From an uncultured Pseudokineococcus sp. (GTDB lineage Bacteria; Actinomycetota; Actinomycetes; Actinomycetales; Quadrisphaeraceae), in contig NZ_CANMAA010000002.1 in assembly GCF_947495735.1 (NCBI RefSeq), positions 248,001-312,000 on the forward strand: a stretch of DNA of 64,000 bases, read 5' to 3'. The notes under the pieces were generated by a model. That model worked only from the letters and a program-made list of their open reading frames with translations. It made no database searches and was not told the DNA's origin. Position numbers and translations under genes: made by a program. Position 1 is the first letter of the stretch, and each line of letters opens with the position of its first letter. Positions 26,500 through 35,020 of the stretch are shown in pieces.

Positions 26500-27353
26500 C
26501 GCTGGTCCTGCGGCAGGACGACGGCCTGGGCGCAGTGCAGGTCCGTGCCCACGGCCGTGATGACGACCGACCCGTAGAGCTCGTACCCCTGGTCCAGGTG
26601 GTCGGAGACCTTCTGGCAGAAGTCGGGGGTGTCCGGGCCGGTGAGCAGCTTGTACGACTTGCGCTTCGCGGGGTCGCTCGTCGAGGCGGGGGCTGCGGTC
26701 GTCGCGGTCATGACGTCCTCCTCCAGCCCCGCGGGCGAGGCGTCGTCGTTCCCGGTGCGGTCCAGGTCGTGCTCGGCGAAGACCTCGGCCGCCGAGCGGG
26801 ACGGCGGGGCGTCGTCCACCGTGCCGGACAGGTCGAGCAGCAGGTCGTCCGCGTCCTCGCGCTCGGCGGTGCGCTGTCCCGTGGCCACGCCGGAGGCGAT
26901 GCGCTTGGGCGCCCACGAGCGGCCCTGCGCCGCAGCGTCCATGGCCTCGTTGGCGAGGCGGTCGGCGTGGCTGTTCTGCGCGCGGGGGATCCACTCGAAG
27001 CGGACCTGCTCGCGCGGCCACACCTCGCGGGCCTCCTGCCACAGCCGCTGCATGTCGGGGTGCTTGACCTTCCAGCGCCCCGACATCTGCTCGACGACGA
27101 GCTTGGAGTCCATCCGCACCAGCACGCTGGCGTCCGGGTCGATCTCGCGGGCGGCGCGCAGCCCGGCGAGCAGGCCGCCGTACTCGGCCACGTTGTTCGA
27201 CGCCTTGCCGATGGCCTCGGCGACCTCCGCCAGCACCGGGCCGCCGGGCGCGCCGTCCTTGACGACGGCGCCGTAGCCGGCCGGGCCGGGGTTGCCGCGC
27301 GATCCGCCGTCGGCCTCGATCACGAGGCGGCGCCCGCCGCTCGCGGGGCTCAC
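26496..27353 (-). CDS. rnhA: RNase HI fused to a C-terminal DUF1737 domain
   Basis: A 285-residue protein. Residues 1-150 are RNase HI: VIEADGGSRGNPGPAGYGAV, NNVAEYGGLLAGL, VRMDSKLVVEQM and NSHADRLANEAM give the D-E-D-D metal site that degrades RNA in RNA-DNA hybrids. A linker of about 60 residues leads to a DUF1737 domain (SYKLLTGPDTPDFCQKVSDHL ... YELYGSVV). An internal ATG at 26711 has a very strong GGAGGAGG five bases upstream, so the 71-residue DUF1737 protein is probably also made alone. GTG at 27353 overlaps the upstream stop by four bases. Confidence 0.88.
   Translation of the reverse strand: MSPASGGRRLVIEADGGSRGNPGPAGYGAVVKDGAPGGPVLAEVAEAIGKASNNVAEYGGLLAGLRAAREIDPDASVLVRMDSKLVVEQMSGRWKVKHPDMQRLWQEAREVWPREQVRFEWIPRAQNSHADRLANEAMDAAAQGRSWAPKRIASGVATGQRTAEREDADDLLLDLSGTVDDAPPSRSAAEVFAEHDLDRTGNDDASPAGLEEDVMTATTAAPASTSDPAKRKSYKLLTGPDTPDFCQKVSDHLDQGYELYGSVVITAVGTDLHCAQAVVLPQDQR
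26711..26724 (-). promoter_or_regulatory. Internal ribosome-binding site and ATG for a separate DUF1737 protein
   Basis: Within the RNase HI frame, GGAGGAGG (complement of 26717-26724) stands five bases before an in-frame ATG at 26711. It is one of the strongest ribosome sites in the window and sits exactly at the domain boundary, so a second, shorter product of 71 residues is likely. Confidence 0.6.
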
Positions 27354-28099
27354 AGGCCCGACTCCGGCGTGCGCACGAGGATCCGCTCGCACTCCTCGCA
27401 GCGCATCACGGCGTCCTCGGGGGCGGCGCGCAGGCGGCCGATGGCCACGGTGTTCTGCTCCATGCGGCAGCCCTCGCAGCGGCGGGCGCGCAGCGGCGCC
27501 GCGCCCATGCCGCCGGCCTGCTCGGACCGGACCTGCTCGTAGAGCCTCACGAGGTCGGCGTCGACGCCGGCGACGACGCGCTCGCGGTCGGCGCGCACCG
27601 AGGCGACGTCGGCGTCCAGCTCCCGCAGCGCGGTGTCGCGGGCCTCGCGGGCCTGCTCGACCTCGGCGCCGACGTCGGCGAGCAGCTGCTCGAGCCCCAC
27701 CAGCGCCGCCTGCGCGGCCTCCTGGCGCTCCATGACCTCGAGCTCGAGGTCCTCCAGCTCGGACTGGCGACGGGCGAGGGACTCCAGCTCGGACACCAGC
27801 GCCTGCGCGTCCTTGGCGCTCACCGCGCCGGAGTCCAGGCGGGTCTGGTTGCGGGTGGCGCGCTGGCGCACCAGGTCCACGTCGGCCTCGGCGCGGGAGG
27901 CCTCGCGGCCGACGTCGCTGGCGACGGTCCGTGCGCGCACGACCTCGTCGCGGAGCTGGGCGTACCGCTGCTCGCGCTCGGCGAGGGCGGCCTTCTCGGG
28001 CAGCACGTTGCGGCGGTGGGCCAGCTGGGCGAGCCGGGTGTCGAGGGCCTGGACGTCGAGCAGCCGGAGCTGGTCGCGGGCAGGTGCGGTGGTGGTCAG
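27350..28099 (-). CDS. Coiled-coil zinc-ribbon protein (zf-RING_7), probable CTG start
   Basis: A 249-residue protein. Residues 5-185 are a long coiled coil (DQLRLLDVQALDTRLAQLAHRR, then heptad-like EALESLARRQSELEDLELEVMER-type sequence). The C-terminus holds a C4 zinc ribbon, RRCEGCRMEQN and MRCEECERILVR. This matches the C4-type zinc-ribbon family found beside Nif3 and RNase HI in actinobacteria, suggested to bind nucleic acid. No ATG, GTG or TTG lies in frame before the domain starts; a CTG at 28099 reading LTTTAPARDQ has GGGAGGA eight bases ahead and is the best start. Confidence 0.85.
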   Translation of the reverse strand: MTTTAPARDQLRLLDVQALDTRLAQLAHRRNVLPEKAALAEREQRYAQLRDEVVRARTVASDVGREASRAEADVDLVRQRATRNQTRLDSGAVSAKDAQALVSELESLARRQSELEDLELEVMERQEAAQAALVGLEQLLADVGAEVEQAREARDTALRELDADVASVRADRERVVAGVDADLVRLYEQVRSEQAGGMGAAPLRARRCEGCRMEQNTVAIGRLRAAPEDAVMRCEECERILVRTPESGL

Positions 28100-28114
28100 G
28101 GGACCTGTCCTCCC

Positions 28115-28895
28115 GGTCGTCGGCGCCGTCGCCCGGGAGGCGGAGGACGCCGGAGGTGGTGCGTGCGGTGCCGCAGCGGGTCGCCCCGCCGCCGGCGGTC
28201 CGCGGCCGGCCGGACGGCCGGTGCGCGAGCCCCGCCACGCTACCTCCGACCGTCCGACGGGCGTGCGCGCAGTCACGGGGCGACACGCCCTCTCGAGGCA
28301 GGCAGCGCGGACGTCGGGCCGCACCCCGTCGCAGCACCGGGTTCGACGGCGCCCACGCGCTCGACGTCCAGGCTGAGGCGTCCCGGTGCACCGGCGGGTC
28401 CGGGGCACCCGCCGCCGCCCTGGGCACCTGCCGCCGGGGAGGACGAGCTCCGGCTCGCGCCCGGCTCGCCCGGCGTCGCCCCAGGTCAGGGCGCTGGAGG
28501 CGCGGCGCCCACGGACATCGTCCTCCCCGTCGGCGGCCGTCGCCGCGCGGCGACCTGCAGAAGTCCCCTGGGCCGGCGCGTCGTCGCAGGTCACGGGGTC
28601 GACGGGTGAGACGAGGTCGACCTCTGCAGGTCGCTGCGCGCGGGACCTCGGCGGACGCGGTCCGGCAGCACGCTCCGGCAGACGGGGAGGACGACGTCCA
28701 CCCCGCGACCGTGTCATCCGGCTCCGTGCCTGATCAGGGGCCCGGAGGCGCGGCACCGACGGACGTCGTCAGCCAAGTCCACGGCCGTTGCCGCGCGGCG
28801 GCCTGAACAAGACCTCACGCCCGCGCGTCTCGCAGGTCAGCAGGCGACGGGTGAGGACAGGACCACGTCGGCGCAGCGGGCGCGCAGGAGGCCCG
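28115..28895. other. Long intergenic stretch with a degenerate direct repeat
   Basis: About 780 bp with no supported gene. Sequence near 28481-28616 recurs in diverged form near 28729-28865: GGCGCTGGAGGCGCGGCGCC against GGGCCCGGAGGCGCGGCACC, then GCCGCGCGGCGACCTG against GCCGCGCGGCGGCCTG, then TCGCAGGTCACGGGGTCGAC against TCGCAGGTCAGCAGGCGAC. Spacing of the two copies is about 247 bp. A related piece occurs near 29489 beyond the adjacent broken gene. Confidence 0.6.
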
Positions 28896-29356
28896 TCAGC
28901 CGGCGAGCCCGACGAGCCGCAGGACCAGGGACACCTGCCCGGTCGGCCGGTCCCGTCGACCGCCGCGCCGAGGGAGCCGGTCCGCGACGGCCTCCACCGC
29001 GGAGATGACGCGGTAGCCGACGGGGTGCTTGCGGCGCAGCAGCTCGGACGTCCGGCGCAGGACCGCAGGGTCCTCGGACACCTCGACCGCGACGGCGTGC
29101 GTCGGCGCCTCCGGCCGCGTCCGCCCGCGGGAGTCGCAGGGCGTCACGGTGCCGCGGGGGTCGCGACGGGCGCGGCGCACCTTGGCGGTGCCGGCCGCGG
29201 TCGTGACCAGGAGGCGGCCGCCGTCGCGGACGACCCACACCGGCGTCGCCCGCTCGCTGCCGTCCTGCGGTACGTCACGAGGCTGAGGTACGTCTCGCGC
29301 CCGAGGGCCTCCAGGACGTCGCCGGAGTCGCCGCTGGTCGCCCCACCGCTGCTCAT
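28896..29356 (-). pseudogene. F420-dependent PPOX-class protein (Rv2061-type) with a frameshift
   Basis: The N-terminal part (MSSGGATSGDSGDVLEALGRE then TYLSLVTYR) and the remaining part (DGSERATPVWVVRDGG, LLVTTAAGTAKVRRARRDPR, GTVTPCDSRGR) are in different frames of the minus strand. The break is at about 29258-29264, where CGCAGGACGGC stands where CGCAAGGACGGC would restore YRKDGSERATPVW. One lost adenine explains it. Intact members are small F420-binding split-barrel proteins. Start ATG 29356 follows TAGCGT by seven bases. Either a true pseudogene or a sequencing error in a GC-rich tract. Confidence 0.8.
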
Positions 29357-29420
29357 GGGCGGACGCTAGCCGCGCCTCGGCCGCTGCGGGAGGCGGCGCC
29401 CCGGGCTCCTCGGACCTGCT

Positions 29421-29439
29421 CCGAGAGGCGACCTCTCGG
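29421..29439. terminator. Hairpin CCGAGAGG/CCTCTCGG
   Basis: A perfect 8-bp stem with the three-base loop CGA, in the gap between the end of the nif3 gene and the start of the broken F420 gene. It may be a terminator or part of the local repeat family, whose piece TCGGCACGTCGCCCCG occurs at both about 29436 and 29517. Confidence 0.4.
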
Positions 29440-29631
29440 CACGTCGCCCCGTCAGGGACCGCGCTCATGCGTCCTGTCCGCAGTCGCCCTGACCAGGGGC
29501 CGGAGTCGGCGTCCTGTCGGCACGTCGCCCCGGAGGGGCGGGCGCCGCCGTCGCCCAGCACGGCCGGGCCCCCACCGGAGGCGCAGGTCCCGCCGGGCTC
29601 CGCGGGCCGCGGCGCGGCGGTGGGCGGCGCC

Positions 29632-30813
29632 TCAGCGGACGGGACCGCCGGGGCTGGCGAGGCGGGACGTCCACGGGTCGGTGCGCCGCGTGCTGATGGT
29701 CACCTCGACGGAGCCGCCGACCTGCTCGAGGTCCGCGCGCAGCCGGTCCCCCGCGCCCTGCAGCCACAGCCACTCGCTGGCCCAGTGGGAGACGTCGAGC
29801 AGGTGCGGGGCACCGCCGCGGGCGCGCTCGCGCAGCTCCGAGACGGGGTGGTGGCGCAGGTCGGCGGTCACGTAGGCGTCGGCGCCGCTCGCGACGACGG
29901 CGTCCAGGAGGCTGTCCCCGCTGCCGCCGCAGACGGCGACGCGCTGCACCGGCGCGGACAGGTCCCCGGCCACGCGCACGCCGTGGTGGGTGAAGGGCAG
30001 CGCCTGGGCCACGATGCCGGCGAGCGCCTCGACGGTGACGGGCTTGGGCAGCGAGCCCACGCGGCCCAGCCCGCGCGGGGAGGACCACGACGCCATCTCG
30101 AGGACGTCCACCGCCGGCTCCTCGTACGGGTGCACGGCCCGGACGGCGGCGAGCACGCGCTCGCGCAGCCGGCGCGGCGCGACCATCTCGACACGGGCCT
30201 CGGGACCGGTGTGCCGCTCCCCCGGCGTCCCGACGGCCGGGTGCGCCCGCTCACCGGGCGTGAACGTCTGGACGCCCTCCCCCGTGAAGGCGCAGCGGGA
30301 GTACTCGCCGAGCGCACCCGCCCCCGCGGCCGCCATGGCGTCGACCACCCGCTCGGCGTCCTCGCGCGGCACGAAGACGACGTGCTTGTCGACCGGGTCG
30401 CTGGGCGCGGCGGACAGCGGCTGCAGGTCGTCGAGGCCGAGGGCGCGAGCCAGGGCGTCCGAGACGCCGGGGCGCGCCGAGTCGGCGTTCGTGTGCAGCA
30501 CGTGCAGCGCGACGCCGGCGCGCACGAGCCGGTGGACCACAGCGCCCTTGGGCTCGTCGGCCCGCACCGATCGCACCGGCCGCAGGAGCAGCGGGTGGTG
30601 GACGAGCAGCAGGTCGACGCCGAGCTCGACGGCCTCGTCGACGACCTCGGCCACCGGGTCCACCGCGAGCAGCACCCGGCGCACGCGCTGCGTCGGGTCG
30701 CCGCAGACGAGGCCGACCGAGTCCCAGTCCTCCGCGGTGGCGGCCGGGTAGCGCCGCTCGAGGAGCTGCAGGAGGTCGCTGAGGGCGACGCCCTCGCTCA
30801 CGGTGTCCATCAC
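29632..30813 (-). CDS. Nif3-like dinuclear metal-centre protein
   Basis: A 393-residue protein. The N-terminal half has AEDWDSVGLVCGDP, VLLAVDPVAEVVDEAVELGVDLLLVHHPLLLRPV with the metal-binding histidines, and LHVLHTNADSARPGVSDALA. The C-terminal half has VAVCGGSGDSLLDAVVASGADAYVTADLRHH and LLDVSHWASEW. Between them is an inserted domain with VVFVPREDAERVVDAM and HPYEEPAVDVLE, as in the long YqfO-like members. Function is not settled (GTP cyclohydrolase I type 2 is a common but weak label). GTG 30813 and ATG 30810 are both possible, seven bases past TACGGT (30819-30824 on the minus strand). Confidence 0.9.
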   Translation of the reverse strand: MMDTVSEGVALSDLLQLLERRYPAATAEDWDSVGLVCGDPTQRVRRVLLAVDPVAEVVDEAVELGVDLLLVHHPLLLRPVRSVRADEPKGAVVHRLVRAGVALHVLHTNADSARPGVSDALARALGLDDLQPLSAAPSDPVDKHVVFVPREDAERVVDAMAAAGAGALGEYSRCAFTGEGVQTFTPGERAHPAVGTPGERHTGPEARVEMVAPRRLRERVLAAVRAVHPYEEPAVDVLEMASWSSPRGLGRVGSLPKPVTVEALAGIVAQALPFTHHGVRVAGDLSAPVQRVAVCGGSGDSLLDAVVASGADAYVTADLRHHPVSELRERARGGAPHLLDVSHWASEWLWLQGAGDRLRADLEQVGGSVEVTISTRRTDPWTSRLASPGGPVR

Positions 30814-30843
30814 GCCGGTACCGTAGCCGCCGACGACGCAGAG

Positions 30844-30888
30844 TCACAGATTGTCCGGGACTCGACCCGAGTCGTGTCGAACCTGTGA
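30844..30888. repeat. Nested inverted repeat between the SDR and nif3 genes
   Basis: TCACAG (30844-30849) pairs with CTGTGA (30883-30888), and GACTCG (30859-30864) with CGAGTC (30868-30873) inside it, with imperfect pairing between. It may terminate the SDR transcript or be an operator upstream of nif3. Confidence 0.45.
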
Positions 30889-30961
30889 CGAACCGGACCC
30901 GGCCAGCAGTGCGCTGCCCCGAGCCCCGGTCGCGTCGCCGGCCGCTGCGGCGACCGGGGCC

Positions 30962-31756
30962 TCAGATGGTCTGGACCGACCCCGCGTCCACCCGCAGCGT
31001 CGCGCCGTTGATGAAGCCGGCGCGCTCGGAGCACAGGAAGACGATCGCCGAGGCGACCTCCTCGGGCTCGCCGCGGCGCCCGAGCTGCATGCCGGGGCGC
31101 TCCTCGGCGAGGAAGCTCGAGATGGCCTCCTCGACGTCGGTGCCCCGCTCGTCGGCGCGCTTGCTCATCATCGCGTCGGTCATCGGCGTCGCGATGAAGG
31201 CCGGTGCCACGGAGTTCACCAGGATGCCCTCGGACGCGTAGGTCTTCGACAGGCCCTTCATGAGCGCCAGCGAGCCGGCCTTGGCGGCGCAGTAGGGGAT
31301 CTCGTCGGCGTAGGGCTGGAACGCGTCCTCGCTCGTGAGCAGGACGATCCGGCCCCAGCCCTTGGGGCGCATGCCGTCGATGAAGGCCTTGACGGTGCGG
31401 ACCTGCGACATGAGGTCGGTCTCGAGGGTCTTCGTCCAGCCCTCGTCGTCGATCTCGTGGAAGAGGCCCTGGGCGCCGGTGATGCCCGCCGCCGCGACGA
31501 TGATGTCGGGGGCGCCGCCCAGGCCGGACTCGACCTCGCTCTTCAGGCGGGCGACGTCGTCGCGGGACGTGAGGTCCGCGGTCACGCGCACGACGTCGCC
31601 GGGCAGCTTCGCGGCCGACGCCGCCAGGGCGTCGCCGTCGAGGTCAGTGACGGCCACGCGCACGCCCTCCTCGAGCAGCATGCGGGCGGTGTGCCAGCCG
31701 ATGCCGGAGTCGGCGCCGGTGACGAGGGCGGTCTTGCCGGTCAGGGACAGGTCCAT
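30962..31756 (-). CDS. Short-chain dehydrogenase/reductase
   Basis: A 264-residue SDR with the NAD(P)-binding motif LVTGADSGIGWHTARML, the structural AAAGITG, the catalytic YCAAK motif in EIPYCAAKAGSLALMKGL preceded by LLTSEDAFQPY, and the closing FINGATLRVDAGSVQTI. Aspartate in AVTDLDGDAL after the second strand suggests NAD rather than NADP. Classical cytoplasmic oxidoreductase; substrate unknown. ATG at 31756 has AGGAGGACC immediately upstream. Confidence 0.9.
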   Translation of the reverse strand: MDLSLTGKTALVTGADSGIGWHTARMLLEEGVRVAVTDLDGDALAASAAKLPGDVVRVTADLTSRDDVARLKSEVESGLGGAPDIIVAAAGITGAQGLFHEIDDEGWTKTLETDLMSQVRTVKAFIDGMRPKGWGRIVLLTSEDAFQPYADEIPYCAAKAGSLALMKGLSKTYASEGILVNSVAPAFIATPMTDAMMSKRADERGTDVEEAISSFLAEERPGMQLGRRGEPEEVASAIVFLCSERAGFINGATLRVDAGSVQTI

Positions 31757-32114
31757 GGGTCCTCCTGGGTGCGGGATCGCTCGTGCGGGTGCGCCGGGTG
31801 CTGGTGCTGGTGCGCGGCGGGACGCGCCCGGCCCGGGCGGCCGGCGGTGACCCGCTGCTGCGCGGTGGCTCGGTGGTGCGGTGGCTCGGTGGTGCGGTCG
31901 CATGGTCGTGCGGTGGCCCGGTGGTGTCGTGGCCCGGTGGGGCCGTCGCGGGCGGCGGGAGCAGGGCCGGCCCGGGGTCGCCCGCGACGCTAGGCGGCTG
32001 CCGGCCGCCCCGCCCGCCGTGAGGTGCTGCGCCGTGGGCGTTCGGGTTTTCCCGACCCGAGGTCTCGGGCTGGCTCGGCAGACCGGAGCCCCCGGGCGCT
32101 CGTACGTTCTCGGC
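31757..32114. other. Intergenic stretch with GGTGGCTCGGTGGTGC repeats and a promoter
   Basis: Divergent region between the SDR gene and the histidine kinase gene. GCGGTGGCTCGGTGGT is present twice in tandem near 31861-31893 and decays into further GGTGGCCCGGTGG-like units to about 31940. TACGTT at 32103-32108 with the kinase ATG at 32115 looks like a leaderless -10 box. No gene is supported. Confidence 0.55.
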
Positions 32115-33434
32115 ATGACCTCGACCACCGCTCCCGCCCCCGCCGCCCGGAGCGCCCCCGACGCCCGCGCGGACCGCCGACGGGAGGGCCGCTCGCGGTG
32201 GCGCTCCGCCGCCCAGGTCGCGGGCGCCGTCGCCCACCTCGCCGCGATGTTCGTCATCGGGATCACCGTCCTGACGGTGCTCGTCACGCTGCTCGGCCTC
32301 GGCATCGGGCTGCTGCCCCTGATGGGTCTCGGAGCGCTGGTCCTGCTCGCGCTGCCCTACGTCCTGCTCGCCGTGGCGTGGTTCGAGACCGCCCGGGTCG
32401 ACGGGCTGTACGGGCTCGACATCCCGCCGCTGCGCCCGCGCCGGCGCGCCGGCCCCGGCGTCGGCGGCCTCCTGCGCACCGTCTGGCGCCAGGCGGCCGA
32501 CCCGCTGGTGTGGCGGGCGGTCACCAGCCTCGCCGTGGCCACCCTCCTCGGCGTCCTGCTGCTCCCCGTCGTGAGCGTCGGGGCCTCCGGAGCCGCCCTC
32601 GCCCTCGCCCCCCTCTACGCCGAGGGCGAGGAGGTCTCCCTCGGCGTCTTCGACGTCGCCGTGGAGCGCGCCCCGCTCGTCGGGGCGCTCGTGGTGCTCG
32701 TGGCGCTCGCCGCCGTCGTCGGCCTGGCGCTGCTGCACGGCGTCGTCACCAGGGCCCTGCTGCGGGCCTCCCGCGAGGCGGAGCTCGTCGAGCAGGCGCA
32801 GACCTCGGACCACCGGCGCGCCGGCGCCGTCCGCGCGGCGGAGGTGGAGCGCACGCGCATCGAGCGGGACCTGCACGACGGCGTCCAGCCGCGGCTCGTC
32901 TCGGTCGGCATGACCCTGGGGATGGCGCGCCAGAAGCTGGACCAGCCGGAGCCCGACGCCGGCGCCGCCCGGGCGCTGCTCGACGAGGCGCACACCGGCA
33001 CGAAGGCCGCCATCACCGAGCTGCGGCAGCTGGCCCGCGGCATCCACGCCTCCGTGCTGGACGACCGCGGCCTCGACGCCGCGCTGTCGGCGCTCGCGGC
33101 GCGCTCCCCCGTGCCCGTCGACCTCGACGTGCGCGTGGACGGTCGCTGCGGGCGCACCGCCGAGGCAGCGGTCTACTTCGCCGTCGCCGAGTCCCTCACC
33201 AACGCCGCCAAGCACGCCCGGGCCTCCCGGTGCCGCGTCGTCGTGCGGCACCGCGACGGCGGCGTGCTGTGGGCGCGCGTCGAGGACGACGGCGTCGGCG
33301 GGGCGCGCGTGCTGCCCGGCGGCGGTCTCGACGGCATCGCCAACCGGCTGGCCGCCGCGGGCGGCAGCAGCCACCTCGACAGCCCCCGCGGCGGCCCGAC
33401 GGCGCTGGAGGTGGGCGTCCCGTGCGCGTCCTGA
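32115..33434 (+). CDS. Sensor histidine kinase (HisKA_3, NarX/DesK type)
   Basis: A 439-residue membrane kinase. Four helices near residues 35-60, 65-92, 135-160 and 190-215 form a putative sensor region. The dimerisation/phosphoacceptor motif ERTRIERDLHDGVQPRLVSVG carries the phosphorylated histidine at about residue 254, then the ATPase has ESLTNAAKHARASRC, VEDDGVGGARVLPGGGLDGIANR and the final GGPTALEVGVP. It overlaps the response regulator gene by 13 bp. The signal is unknown; a DUF4097 envelope protein in the same operon suggests cell-surface sensing. Confidence 0.92.
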   Translation: MTSTTAPAPAARSAPDARADRRREGRSRWRSAAQVAGAVAHLAAMFVIGITVLTVLVTLLGLGIGLLPLMGLGALVLLALPYVLLAVAWFETARVDGLYGLDIPPLRPRRRAGPGVGGLLRTVWRQAADPLVWRAVTSLAVATLLGVLLLPVVSVGASGAALALAPLYAEGEEVSLGVFDVAVERAPLVGALVVLVALAAVVGLALLHGVVTRALLRASREAELVEQAQTSDHRRAGAVRAAEVERTRIERDLHDGVQPRLVSVGMTLGMARQKLDQPEPDAGAARALLDEAHTGTKAAITELRQLARGIHASVLDDRGLDAALSALAARSPVPVDLDVRVDGRCGRTAEAAVYFAVAESLTNAAKHARASRCRVVVRHRDGGVLWARVEDDGVGGARVLPGGGLDGIANRLAAAGGSSHLDSPRGGPTALEVGVPCAS

Positions 33435-34096
33435 TCTGCGAGGACTCCGTCCTCCTGCGCGAGGGCCTCGTCCGCCTGCTCGAGGACGCCGGCCACGAGG
33501 TCGTCGCCGCCCTGGCGGACGCCCGCGAGCTGGACGCCGCCGTGGACGCTCACGCGCCGGACCTGTGCGTCCTCGACGTGCGCCTGCCGCCGACGTGGAC
33601 CGACGAGGGCGTGCGCGCCGCCGTCGCCCTGCGCTCGCGGCGGCCCGACCAGCCCGTGCTCGTGCTCTCCCAGTACGTCGAGGAGCGCTACGCCAGCGAG
33701 CTGTTCAGCGCCCAGGGCGCCGCGCTGGGCTACCTGCTGAAGGACCGGGTCGTCGACGTCGCCGACTTCCTCGACGCGGTCCGCCGCATCGCCGAGGGCG
33801 CCACCGTCCTGGACCCCGAGGTGGTCGCCCAGCTCCTGAGCCGCCGGGCGCGGGACGACCGCCTGAGCTCGCTCACCGACCGCGAGCGCACCGTCCTCGC
33901 GCTCGTCGCCGAGGGCCGCTCCAACCAGGCCATCGCGGCCCTGCTCGTCCTCTCCGAGGCGAGCGTCGAGAAGAACATCACCGCGATCTTCACCAAGCTC
34001 GGGCTCGAGCGCGACGAGTCGGGCAACCGGCGGGTGCTGGCAGCGCTCGCCCACCACCAGAGCAGCGTCCCGCCCACGACAGGAGCCCCCCGATGA
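33422..34096 (+). CDS. NarL/LuxR-family response regulator
   Basis: A 224-residue regulator. The receiver domain begins VRVLICEDSVLLREGL with acidic pocket E7/D8 and phosphoacceptor D52 in CVLDVRLPP; the conserved T/S and lysine sit in VLVLSQYVEERY and GYLLKDRVVD. The C-terminal LuxR-type helix-turn-helix is LTDRERTVLALVAEGRSNQAIAALLVLSEASVEKNITAIFTKLGL. It is the partner of the kinase encoded just upstream (overlapping start at GTG 33422) and overlaps the DUF4097 gene (ATGA). Confidence 0.93.
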   Translation: MRVLICEDSVLLREGLVRLLEDAGHEVVAALADARELDAAVDAHAPDLCVLDVRLPPTWTDEGVRAAVALRSRRPDQPVLVLSQYVEERYASELFSAQGAALGYLLKDRVVDVADFLDAVRRIAEGATVLDPEVVAQLLSRRARDDRLSSLTDRERTVLALVAEGRSNQAIAALLVLSEASVEKNITAIFTKLGLERDESGNRRVLAALAHHQSSVPPTTGAPR

Positions 34097-34974
34097 GCAC
34101 CCCCGCCGCGCCCCCCGCCCCGCCGCAGTCGCCTGCTCCCCCGCCGCCCGGTGGCCAGACGCCCGGCGGCCGGCCTCCCGGGCGGGGCGTCGCCCGCGCG
34201 GTCTCCGCGGTCGCCGTCGTCCTCGGCGCCGTCGTGCTGGTCACGGGCGTGGTGGGCGCCGCCAGCTCCACCGTGCGGGACGCCTCGCGCGTCGACGACG
34301 ACCTCGCCGTGAGCACCGAGGGCGTGAGCCGCCTCGACGTCGAGGCCGCCGCCACGCGCGTGGACGTGGCGTTCGGCGACGTGGAGCAGGCGGAGCTCGC
34401 CGTGCGGGGCAGCCGCGGCCAGTGGCAGCTCGAGCGCGACGGCGACCTCCTGCGGGTCACCTCGCCGGACGGCTCCTTCGGCGGGTGGGCGCTCGGGTGG
34501 TCGGGCGACCAGGGCCGGGCGACGCTCACGCTGCCCGCCGAGCTCGGCGACGGGGCGCTCGACGCGAGCTTCGACGTCGGGGGCGGGGAGCTGCGGGCCA
34601 CCGGCGCCTACGGCGCCGTCCAGGTCGACGTGGGCGCCGGCGGGGTCGTCCTGGACGGGGCGGCGACGTCCCTGGACGTCGACGTCGCGGCCGGGGAGCT
34701 GGAGGTGGACGTCACCGGCGTCGAGGAGGCGGGCTTCGACGTCGCCGCCGGCAGCGTCGTCGCCGCCCTGGGCGGGACGACGGCGCCGAGGTCGGTCGCC
34801 GTCGACGTCAGCGCCGGCTCGCTGGAGCTGGCCCTGCCGGCCCAGACCTACGCCCTGGAGTCCGACGTCGCGGCCGGGACGCTCGAGGAGAGCCTGGACA
34901 CCTCGCCCGCGGCGGCCTCGCAGATCGAGGTCTCCCTCGCCGCGGGGACCGTGGTGCTGCGCGAGAACGGCTGA
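34093..34974 (+). CDS. DUF4097 beta-repeat membrane-anchored protein
   Basis: A 293-residue protein: a proline-rich cytoplasmic start, one membrane helix near residues 38-58 (AVSAVAVVLGAVVLVTGVVG), then an external domain of repeating short strands (VDVGAGGVVLDGAATSLDVDVAAGELEVDVTG and following), the DUF4097 beta-helix-like repeat pattern. Such proteins are often encoded with LiaS/LiaR-like two-component systems and may sense or respond to envelope stress. The ATGA overlap with the regulator gene places it in that operon. The family's biochemistry is unknown. Confidence 0.85.
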   Translation: MSTPAAPPAPPQSPAPPPPGGQTPGGRPPGRGVARAVSAVAVVLGAVVLVTGVVGAASSTVRDASRVDDDLAVSTEGVSRLDVEAAATRVDVAFGDVEQAELAVRGSRGQWQLERDGDLLRVTSPDGSFGGWALGWSGDQGRATLTLPAELGDGALDASFDVGGGELRATGAYGAVQVDVGAGGVVLDGAATSLDVDVAAGELEVDVTGVEEAGFDVAAGSVVAALGGTTAPRSVAVDVSAGSLELALPAQTYALESDVAAGTLEESLDTSPAAASQIEVSLAAGTVVLRENG

Positions 34975-35020
34975 GCGGTTCCGACGCTCGTCCCCGGTGC
35001 CGGACGGGGGCGCGCGGCCC

